Origin: Myxococcales bacterium
Lineage (GTDB): Bacteria; Myxococcota_A; Polyangia; Palsa-1104
Reading direction: 5' to 3'
Assembly: GCA_023248835.1 (NCBI GenBank)
Contig: JAHFDU010000097.1
Location: forward strand, 1 to 11,524
Length of the DNA stretch: 11,524 bases
Positions 7,087 through 11,524 of the stretch are shown one piece after another. Positions within the stretch are counted from its first letter, which is position 1. Every line of letters starts with the position of its first letter. The notes beneath the pieces were generated by a model, which saw only the letters and a list, made by a program, of their open reading frames with translations, was not told where the DNA came from and did no database searches. The translations under genes and the position numbers were made by a program.

Positions 7087-7784
7087 CAAAACCATCGGTG
7101 GTGCTGATCGATGTCGGATTTACGCTACTCTTCGTCGACGGCGCGACCATCGCAGATCTGGCGCGCTCGGTTGGCGTCACCGTCGATGCGCAGGCCATCG
7201 ACTCGAGTGATCGCGAGATCTACGATCTGCTGCATCAGCACGGCTGGGCGCAAACCACCCAACAACAAACTCCGGCGGATGCGGGAGTGATTTTCTTTGA
7301 GCGCGTTTTAGGCTTGCTGGCGCCAACCATCGATGGTACCGAGCGTCGCCGCGCCGCTAAAGCGATCTGGCAACACCACCTCAAGCGTAACGTTTGGCGT
7401 CGCCCCGGCGTGGGTGTAAGCGCTGCGCTCGATTCGATGCATCGAGCCGGGATCAAGTTGGTGGCGCTGTCCAACAGCGAGGGCACCGTCGAGGACTTGC
7501 TCAAAGACACCGGGCTCGACGGGTTTTTTGAAACCATCATCGACTCCTGGGTAGTCGGCGTCGCCAAGCCCGATCCGAAAATCTTTTGCCTCGCGCTCGA
7601 GCGCGTCGGCGGGCAAAAACACCAGGCGCTGATGGTCGGCGATTCGCTTTACCACGACATCGCCGGCGCTCAGGCGGCGGGAATCGGCGCGGTACTGATC
7701 GACCCATTCGATCGCTATCCGACCGCACCGGTGCCCCGCTTTTCTGACTTTGCAACCTTCGCCGCCGACTTTCTCGAGCGATGA
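7083..7784 (+). CDS. HAD-superfamily hydrolase, DxG variant
   Basis: 233 aa from the ATG at 7083, which overlaps the preceding TGA (ATGA) and has GTGGAAG just upstream; a Met nine bases earlier is less likely. Haloacid-dehalogenase fold with all four motifs: motif I IDVGFTL (9-15), nucleophile D10; motif II ALSNS (128-132); motif III around K162 (AKPDP); motif IV VGDSLYHDIAGA (185-196), with D187 and D192. In motif I the second Asp, the general acid of phosphatases, is Gly12. Relatives with DVGGTL or DVGNTL are common, so this is a recognised subtype with uncertain chemistry. The insert between motifs I and II is an alpha-helical cap (subfamily I). Last gene of the + operon; role unknown, possibly sugar-phosphate or nucleotide housekeeping. 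Confidence 0.9.
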   Translation: MTKPSVVLIDVGFTLLFVDGATIADLARSVGVTVDAQAIDSSDREIYDLLHQHGWAQTTQQQTPADAGVIFFERVLGLLAPTIDGTERRRAAKAIWQHHLKRNVWRRPGVGVSAALDSMHRAGIKLVALSNSEGTVEDLLKDTGLDGFFETIIDSWVVGVAKPDPKIFCLALERVGGQKHQALMVGDSLYHDIAGAQAAGIGAVLIDPFDRYPTAPVPRFSDFATFAADFLER

Positions 7785-7816
7785 CCCCCCGGTGGCGCCC
7801 GGAAGTCGGCGTTGAT

Positions 7817-7834
7817 TCGCGCTTCGCGATTCTT
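7817..7834 (+). terminator. Possible terminator after the HAD gene
   Basis: TCGCG-CTT-CGCGA forms a 5-bp stem followed by TTCTT. It is 32 bases past the stop and near the REP-like core sequence. The stem is short and the T tract imperfect. Confidence 0.3.
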
Positions 7835-7840
7835 ACCACT

Positions 7841-7976
7841 GCCGACAGCCGACAGCTGACAGTGGAGAAAAATCGCGTTGACCCTCCCGTAAATTCGCTC
7901 TTGAAAGGAGGACTAGAGCAGGTGATTTCATGAATGAATCCGAAACTGTAGGCTGTCGGCTGTGAGCTGTCGGCGG
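7841..7976. repeat. Inverted heptamer tandem repeats at a convergent junction
   Basis: The left arm is CCGACAG-CCGACAG-CTGACAG (7842-7862) and the right arm CTGTAGG-CTGTCGG-CTGTGAG-CTGTCGG (7946-7973), about 80 bases apart. Positions 7848-7863 and 7945-7960 are complementary at 14 of 16 bases. The segment sits between the convergent HAD and CelD-like genes; the right arm is inside the CelD-like gene's 3' end. The 80-base centre holds an AAAGGAGG but no credible gene. Confidence 0.75.
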
Positions 7977-9115
7977 CGCTCGGACTTTCGAGCGCCCCTG
8001 CGATGCCCCCACAAGCGATTGCGCAAGCGGCTGCCGATCCTTTCGGCCGAGCGTTCTACCAACACCAGCGTGCGACCCATCAGCCCGCGCAAGTGATTGC
8101 GATCGGCGCAAAGCCGCACGGTCGTTTGGGGTACCGCATTCCAGGCGACTTTGTAATTTTCGTCACCGCGCAGAAGATCAAAATGCTTCGCCCCGTCTTG
8201 CGCTGCAGCGCGAACTGCTTCCGCCATGAGTTGAGTACCGAGACCATAGCGCGACAGGTTCAGATCAAATCCGCTCAAGTAGTAGTAGACCGACTCGCGA
8301 CCGGCGAAACAGTAGAAAAGCGCGCGGGTTTTGCCGTCGAGCCGCAGCCGGTGCAGCCTGAGCCAGCCGCGTGCAGCAAAAGCCGGCGCTACCGCCCGGT
8401 GAAACTGGCGCACTTTAGCGTCGGAAAATGCGCCGCCCAGATGTCGACTCTGCCAGCGCGCATTGTGTAGATAAAACAGATCCTCCAGCGCGCTGTCGAT
8501 CTCGCCTGGCGAAACCAGATCAAATTCGACTGCAAAATTTTTGCGCAGCAGCCGATCACCATATTTGAGATTGCTGCGCATTCGTTTGGACAGCGTCTGC
8601 GAAAACGCGGTGAAATTTCCATCGAGGACAATTGCAGGGCACTGCCGATGTTCGAACGAACGCAAACCAAGTGGCAGTGTCGCCAAGGGAGAAGTCGCGC
8701 GCACATCGGTGAGGTCGAGCAGATCCCAGTCGTCTTTCTCGACGAGAAACTGAAAAAACTGCTGACAGGCCACAGTCTCCCACTCGGGCAGCGCAATCAG
8801 CTCATGGTAGTCGGAAATCGGCGCGCCCAAGAAGCGCAAGCGTCGAATGAGGCCTGCCGTGCGCTCAAGACTGAGCGGCAACAGCGCCACCAATTCGCCC
8901 TCGCAATGCGCGGCAAGAATGTGCAACTCGCCCTGATGGGCGTGGCGCGCCCAATTGGAAATCCACTCCCAGGTTTGAAATGGTGTCGCTCGCGGACAGC
9001 ACTCGACCAGCGACTGCCAATCGCTCTGAAGTGCCTCGAGATCTCGAAGGGATCGCAAAACAGAAATCTGTAGCTCACGCAGGTGGTTGCTCCTTTCAAA
9101 ATGGTAATCGTTCAC
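7928..9115 (-). CDS. CelD/FemAB-like GNAT acyltransferase
   Basis: 395 aa from the GTG at 9115. The open frame runs further to a TTG-type start at 9157, but those residues (LSLSKH...) are translated REP sequence and are excluded. A strong AAAGGAG at 9090-9096 sits 7 bases before an in-frame CTG at 9082, so the true start may be that CTG (384 aa). The N-terminal part reads LRSLRDLEALQSDWQSL and FQTWEWISNW; the second half has NLKYGDRLLRKNF, LFYLHNARWQSR and YYYLSGFDLNLSRYGLGTQL followed by FDLLRGDENYK. This is the BioF2/CelD-like acetyltransferase pattern (GNAT fold, Acetyltransf_6) found in cellulose and EPS loci, where it transfers an acyl or aminoacyl group. The last 16 residues (RRRQLTADS...) derive from the heptamer repeat. 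A CapK-like activating enzyme lies in the facing operon. Confidence 0.83.
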   Translation of the reverse strand: MNDYHFERSNHLRELQISVLRSLRDLEALQSDWQSLVECCPRATPFQTWEWISNWARHAHQGELHILAAHCEGELVALLPLSLERTAGLIRRLRFLGAPISDYHELIALPEWETVACQQFFQFLVEKDDWDLLDLTDVRATSPLATLPLGLRSFEHRQCPAIVLDGNFTAFSQTLSKRMRSNLKYGDRLLRKNFAVEFDLVSPGEIDSALEDLFYLHNARWQSRHLGGAFSDAKVRQFHRAVAPAFAARGWLRLHRLRLDGKTRALFYCFAGRESVYYYLSGFDLNLSRYGLGTQLMAEAVRAAAQDGAKHFDLLRGDENYKVAWNAVPQTTVRLCADRNHLRGLMGRTLVLVERSAERIGSRLRNRLWGHRRGARKSERRRQLTADSLQFRIHS

Positions 9116-9118
9116 GCT

Positions 9119-9224
9119 CCGCTCGCCCTGAGCCCTGTGCTTCGACAAGCTCAGCATAATCGGGGGGACATATGGCCGCTCATCCTGAGCCTGTCGAAGG
9201 ACGCTGCGCTGCGCTCAGGGTGCA
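9119..9224. repeat. Two tandem REP-like elements
   Basis: The first, 9119-9155, has CCGCTCGCCCTGAGC and CTTCGACAAGCTCAGC. The second, 9176-9224, has CCGCTCATCCTGAGC, CTGTCGAAGG and a CGCTCAGGGTG arm. They fill the 134-base gap between the exported membrane protein and the CelD-like gene; a G-rich stretch, GGGCTGGGGGGCG, follows at 9226-9238. Confidence 0.82.
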
Positions 9225-9249
9225 CGGGCTGGGGGGCGTGAATGCTTAC

Positions 9250-9777
9250 TTAAAATGAAAAACTGAGGCGAGCCATGCCGCCCGCAAACTGTGATCCGGC
9301 TGCGAGCGGTGATAGCTCGAGCCCGGTCAATTTCACTTGGCGCAAACCATCGGCACGCGCGCTCTCTTGGCGACCGCGATCGATGAACACTGCGCCAGGA
9401 ATTGTCAGCGCGGTGCCAGCGACGAGCATCGGGATTCCAACGCCAAACGATATCGCGCGAATTGGCTCCGTGAAGTCTATCTCCCAGTAATCTCTCTTTT
9501 CGCTCCTGCAGCATGTTGAGATACCAGTCGCGGTGAACGCAACGCCGATGATCAGCGACGAGATTCCTACACCCAGCAGCGGTCTTCCGACGCGGAAATC
9601 ACGTTTGGCGATTTGGTCATGATCAGCTGCTTCACTCAGGGCCGCGTCCTGTGGCGAGGCCAACTGCTTAATAATGAGGCGGTCAAGCTGCTCTTGTTCC
9701 TCGGACGAGAGCGGCACCGCGTGAGCGACTGAACTCAAGAGCGTGAGCACTACTATTTGGCAACGCAGGTTTCTCAT
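9250..9777 (-). CDS. Small exported membrane protein of unknown function
   Basis: 175 aa from the ATG at 9777, chosen because GGAGGG lies 5 bases upstream and because this start gives a clean signal peptide (residues 1-20, ending SVAHA before VPLSSEEQ). The frame is open to 9825 but those residues overlap the pseudogene. After an acidic helical stretch (about 22-60) come two hydrophobic segments, GVGISSLIIGVAFTATG near 69-85 and SFGVGIPMLVAGTALTIPGA near 110-129. Between them is CC at 89-90. The C-terminus ends in an alternating strand, GGMARLSFSF. Similar small exported proteins with a glycine-rich pair of hydrophobic helices and a terminal beta strand are common in myxobacteria, but none has a function I can name. 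It sits between the glycosyltransferase remnant and the CelD-like gene on the same strand. Confidence 0.72.
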   Translation of the reverse strand: MRNLRCQIVVLTLLSSVAHAVPLSSEEQEQLDRLIIKQLASPQDAALSEAADHDQIAKRDFRVGRPLLGVGISSLIIGVAFTATGISTCCRSEKRDYWEIDFTEPIRAISFGVGIPMLVAGTALTIPGAVFIDRGRQESARADGLRQVKLTGLELSPLAAGSQFAGGMARLSFSF

Positions 9778-9787
9778 CGGTCCCTCC
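9772..9787 (-). promoter_or_regulatory. Ribosome binding site and ATGA at the exported-protein start
   Basis: On the - strand GGAGGGACCG precedes ATGA. The TGA of this ATGA is in the reading frame of the upstream glycosyltransferase N-terminal part, consistent with an ancestral overlap between the two genes before the frameshift. Confidence 0.5.
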
Positions 9788-10166
9788 GTCTTGGCGCAAC
9801 GCCTGCACCTGCTCGTACAGTTCAAGATAGCGACTTGCCACCTTGGCCCAGCTGTAGCGATCGATTCCGAGTGAAGTGGAGCGGCGAGGTGTAGCTGTGC
9901 GCGTGAACAACGTCAGTTCGCTGGCGTCTGAAATGCTGCGCCAGTTGGTGAATTACCGATGCACGGTAAACCACTTTCCAATAGGGCAATAGCGGCACCG
10001 ACAAGCGATGGACCACCACACCGTCGACCACCGCTTCTCCTGGCGTCGCGGTCACCACCTCGACGGTGTGCCCAGCGGCCAAGAGCGCGCGGGCCAAACC
10101 GAGTAGCTGCATCTCGACCCCGCCAAGCCGTGGCACGAACCAGTCGCAAACCAGCGCGATGTGCAT
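9785..10166 (-). pseudogene. Glycosyltransferase family 4 remnant with internal deletion
   Basis: The frame from 10166 encodes a clear GT-B N-terminal half-domain: MHIALVCDWFVPRLGGVEM, then LARALLAAGHTVEVVTATPGE, and DVVHAHSYTSPL at about residue 96. Conserved sequence then stops and the frame ends at 9822. In another frame starting near 9868, GIDRYSWAKVASRYLELYEQV is the characteristic C-terminal helix of the same family (usual form YSWxxVAxxYxxLY). The donor-nucleotide domain that should lie between them, roughly 250 or more residues, is gone. The junction lies within about 9857-9881, and the two parts are out of frame by one base, so no working glycosyltransferase can be made. Intact relatives are about 370-400 aa and build the EPS repeat unit. 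The start region has no good ribosome binding site. Assembly chimerism is an alternative to a real deletion. Confidence 0.8.
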
Positions 10167-10168
10167 GG

Positions 10169-10186
10169 CGCTTGGTTAAGCAAGCG
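10169..10186. other. Short palindrome just upstream of the glycosyltransferase remnant
   Basis: CGCTTG-GTTAAG-CAAGCG has perfect 6-bp arms and lies 2 bases before the ATG at 10166, where a ribosome binding site would be expected. It could be an operator or a translation-blocking hairpin; function unproven. Confidence 0.4.
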
Positions 10187-10203
10187 GCGCACCAACCGGA
10201 TGC

Positions 10204-10232
10204 CACGCGAAACCGACGGTTTATCTCGCGTG
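10204..10232 (-). terminator. Hairpin after the toxin-antitoxin pair
   Basis: CACGCGA (10204-10210) pairs with TCGCGTG (10226-10232), with an inner AACC-GAC-GGTT. It lies about 75 bases past the antitoxin stop but no T tract follows on the - strand, so termination here is only possible. Nothing else was seen between 10187 and 10307. Confidence 0.3.
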
Positions 10233-10307
10233 CGGCGTCAACTTTTCACCGCTTTAGACAACATCCCAACAAGAAGTGACAAGACGCACATATTCAACAG
10301 CGAAGAA

Positions 10308-10628
10308 CTAGCGTCGCCGGACGTGAGCGGAGTCCAGATTCAGGACGCCGCTCCTCCCCGGGCTACGCCTTCCCATCCGCTCCTGCAGCAATTGGTTGAG
10401 CATGGTCTTGATCACAGCTTGGCGGCTGATGTTCAGCCGTTTGGCTTCGACATCGAGTTCTTGCAGCATCTCGATTGAGAAGTCGACATTGACCCGCCGG
10501 ACCTCTGGCCTCGACAGAGGCGGCATCATCCTTCCCTTGCCGGCGAAGAACTTGGTCACATCCTCGCCGCGCTCCGCAGCTCGAGCAATCTCTTCCGCGG
10601 AAGGTCGCCGTTTAGCTGTTTTCTTCAT
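10308..10628 (-). CDS. brnA: BrnA-like ribbon-helix-helix antitoxin
   Basis: 106 aa. A basic N-terminus (KKTAKRRPSAEEIARAAERG) is followed by a CopG/BrnA-type ribbon-helix-helix: strand RRVNVDF (44-50), helix 1 SIEMLQELDVEAKRL (51-65), turn NIS, helix 2 RQAVIKTMLNQLL (69-81). Proteins of this class bind the toxin with one part and operator DNA as dimers with the other. The start overlaps the toxin gene by 17 bases and is preceded by GAGAGG about 8 bases upstream, the usual BrnT-first order with coupled translation. The C-terminal 20 or so residues after RMGRR are low in recognisable structure. It probably represses its own promoter through the palindrome at 10894-10908. The exact family (BrnA versus another CopG group) is judged from motif order and position only. 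Confidence 0.8.
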   Translation of the reverse strand: MKKTAKRRPSAEEIARAAERGEDVTKFFAGKGRMMPPLSRPEVRRVNVDFSIEMLQELDVEAKRLNISRQAVIKTMLNQLLQERMGRRSPGRSGVLNLDSAHVRRR

Positions 10629-10884
10629 ACTTCATCCTCTCTTCACGTGTCGATCTCCAGAGCGTCACCAGATGGTAATAATCGCCCGCCTCGTCCACCC
10701 GCTCTTCGAAAATCACCGTGTACAAGTTTGTCTGCACCCAACCGATCGCCACCCACTGTTCCGGCTCGCCTGAAAGCTGGTCGAGGTAGAAAGGGGCAAA
10801 AAACAACTCCTGCACCTCTTCGAACCCCATCCCGCGCCGAGCGCGAAGACGACGACTCTTTGATCGGTCAAACTTAAAGCGCAA
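10612..10884 (-). CDS. brnT: BrnT-like toxin (RelE-fold ribonuclease)
   Basis: 90 aa, starting at TTG (10884). The reading FKFDRSKSRRLRARRGMGFEEVQELF fits the BrnT start pattern (FEWDxxKxxxNxxKHGVxFEEA) closely enough to support the TTG as the real start. The middle is VAIGWVQTNLYTVIFEERVDEAGDYYHLVTLWRS, and the end RSTREERMKYEE matches the family's SARKATKRERxxYEE tail, carrying the basic residues used in RNA cleavage. The family's HG turn is RG here. BrnT toxins are ribonucleases that inhibit translation and are neutralised by the adjacent antitoxin, whose gene overlaps this one by 17 bases. No ribosome binding site precedes the TTG, and the predicted transcription start is one or two bases upstream, so translation may be leaderless. 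Confidence 0.8.
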   Translation of the reverse strand: MRFKFDRSKSRRLRARRGMGFEEVQELFFAPFYLDQLSGEPEQWVAIGWVQTNLYTVIFEERVDEAGDYYHLVTLWRSTREERMKYEENS

Positions 10885-10892
10885 TATCTAAC

Positions 10893-10921
10893 AGTATAAC
10901 AGTTATACCACTTTACCACAA
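10893..10921 (-). promoter_or_regulatory. Toxin-antitoxin promoter
   Basis: On the - strand TTGTGG (10916-10921) is separated by 17 bases from TATACT (10893-10898). Predicted initiation at about 10886 leaves almost no leader before the TTG at 10884. The surrounding 56-base gap is markedly AT-rich relative to the window. Confidence 0.6.
10894..10908. promoter_or_regulatory. Palindromic operator of the toxin-antitoxin operon
   Basis: GTATAAC-A-GTTATAC is a perfect 7-bp inverted repeat with one central base. It overlaps the -10 box and spacer of the promoter, the expected position for autorepression by a ribbon-helix-helix antitoxin dimer pair. Confidence 0.75.
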
Positions 10922-10940
10922 GCCACAACCGATCGTTAAT

Positions 10941-11524
10941 TTAGTCAGCTAAAACAAAAGAAAGCATCTGGCCGATTTGGCCACCGTCGCGGCGAAAAGA
11001 GAAAAAGCGCTCATCGTCACAGCGGGTGCAGGGAAAGGAGGCATCGATGTCGCTGACACCGAGCGCCTCGAGCTGCAAGCGGGCGACTTTTTGCAAATCA
11101 ATGTGCGGCTTGCGATCGGCTGCGCGCACCACCGCTGAGGGCGCAATGCGAACAAACTCGCTCGCCACCTCTTCGCCAACTTCAAAGCAGCAGACTCCGA
11201 TCGAAGGGCCGATGGAGCCAGAAATTTTTCCCGGTGCCAGTGCTCGCACCGCGGCACCAATCACGCCGCTTACCAATCCGCGCCAGCCGGCGTGTACAGC
11301 GGCGACGTCACCGCCGGTGCTCGAGAGCAAAATCGGCAAACAGTCGGCGGTGAAAACGCCCAAGCTCACGCCCGAAACATTCGAGACCAAGGCGTCGGCA
11401 TCCAGAGCGGCGATGTCATCTGGTCGTGATTCGGCGTTCACCCGCACCACCGTACCGCCGTGAACTTGGCGCGCGAAAAACAAGCGCGACGCATCAAACC
11501 CGGCCGCTTGTGCTAGGCGTCGCC
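10941..11524 (-). CDS. pgeF: PgeF/YfiH laccase-domain protein, 5' part outside the window
   Basis: Partial: about 194 C-terminal residues; the frame stays open to the window edge (reading LAQAAGFDASR before LFFARQVHGG), so the first codon lies beyond 11524. A TTG at 11483 is internal, not the start. Landmarks: ARQVHG with the first metal His; FTADCLPILL with the metal Cys; AVHAGWRGLVSGVI with the second His; GPSIGVCCFEVGEEV; a CTRCDDERFFSFRRDGG motif near the end; and a QMLSFV close. The family is variously described as a polyphenol oxidase-like (laccase-domain) protein, a purine nucleoside-active enzyme in bacterial and mammalian (LACC1/FAMIN) members, and in E. coli as a peptidoglycan editing factor. 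The three metal ligands are present. It is a housekeeping-type gene ending 56 bases before the toxin gene on the same strand. Confidence 0.9.
   Translation of the reverse strand, partial: RRLAQAAGFDASRLFFARQVHGGTVVRVNAESRPDDIAALDADALVSNVSGVSLGVFTADCLPILLSSTGGDVAAVHAGWRGLVSGVIGAAVRALAPGKISGSIGPSIGVCCFEVGEEVASEFVRIAPSAVVRAADRKPHIDLQKVARLQLEALGVSDIDASFPCTRCDDERFFSFRRDGGQIGQMLSFVLAD

Noticed and set aside
7930..7965. Short open frame of 11 codons after AAAGGAGG between the convergent genes
   Set aside because: Spacing of about 18 bases from the AAAGGAGG to the ATG is too long, the frame runs into the heptamer repeat, and it overlaps the end of the CelD-like gene antisense.
7841..7976. CRISPR array or tRNA-like structure at the heptamer repeats
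   Set aside because: Repeats are only 7 bases, degenerate and inverted, with no regular spacers; no cloverleaf can be drawn.
9785..10166. Programmed frameshift in the glycosyltransferase gene
   Set aside because: A single-base shift cannot restore the missing donor-binding domain of roughly 250 residues; deletion is the better reading.
10941..10955. AT-rich palindrome TTTAG-CTGA-CTAAA at the pgeF stop, as a terminator
   Set aside because: The stem is weak and AT-only at its outer part and no T tract follows, so it does not meet the pattern of an intrinsic terminator.
11481..11483. TTG at 11483 as start of the PgeF-like gene
   Set aside because: Family-typical residues (GFDASRLFFARQVHG) continue upstream in frame to the window edge, so the gene is simply cut by the window.

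Overview
The window looks like a chromosomal segment of a Gram-negative, GC-rich bacterium of the Myxococcota/deltaproteobacterial kind. This is inferred from a cysteine-rich von Willebrand A lipoprotein with a DEDDCS-type motif, an FHA-GGDEF protein of the architecture known from Bdellovibrio DgcB, and a loosely organised exopolysaccharide (EPS) gene set. No rRNA, tRNA, CRISPR array, phage gene or transposase gene is visible.

Layout. (1) Positions 70-1776 (+) encode a secreted VWA-domain lipoprotein. (2) Positions 1831-2727 (-) encode an FHA-GGDEF diguanylate cyclase, divergent from (3) a five-gene + strand operon at 2836-7784. In order it encodes a P-loop-less relative of CpsD/BY-kinase-type ATPases, a NodB/deacetylase-like protein with a His-rich motif, a PaaK/CapK-type adenylate-forming enzyme, a membrane-anchored endonuclease/exonuclease/phosphatase (EEP) protein lacking the usual catalytic Glu, and a HAD-family hydrolase. 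Three of the four junctions are ATGA overlaps or very tight, and two carry REP-type repeats. (4) Facing it on the - strand (10166 to 7928) are a glycosyltransferase family 4 pseudogene with an internal deletion, a small exported membrane protein and a CelD/FemAB-like acetyltransferase. (5) Positions 10308-10884 (-) hold a BrnT/BrnA-type toxin-antitoxin pair with a perfect palindrome over its promoter. (6) Positions 10941-11524 (-) hold a PgeF/YfiH (laccase-domain) gene that runs off the window end.

How the genes fit together. The kinase-like, deacetylase-like, CapK-like, CelD-like and glycosyltransferase genes are families that recur in EPS/capsule loci, so regions 3 and 4 are best read as part of an EPS synthesis or modification locus. 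The FHA-GGDEF gene next door suggests c-di-GMP control. Several members carry altered catalytic motifs (missing P-loop, Glu to Ala in EEP, second Asp missing in HAD) and one is a deletion pseudogene, so the locus is either diverging to new functions or decaying.

Repeats. Copies of a REP-like palindrome (cores CCTGAGC..GTCGAAGG / CTTCGAC..GCTCAGG) sit at about 1782, 4538, 5991 and 9119-9224, always at gene ends or junctions. At 4538-4599 the repeat supplies the end of one gene and a ribosome binding site for the next. Heptamer repeats (CTGTCGG type) in inverted orientation mark the convergent junction at 7841-7976.
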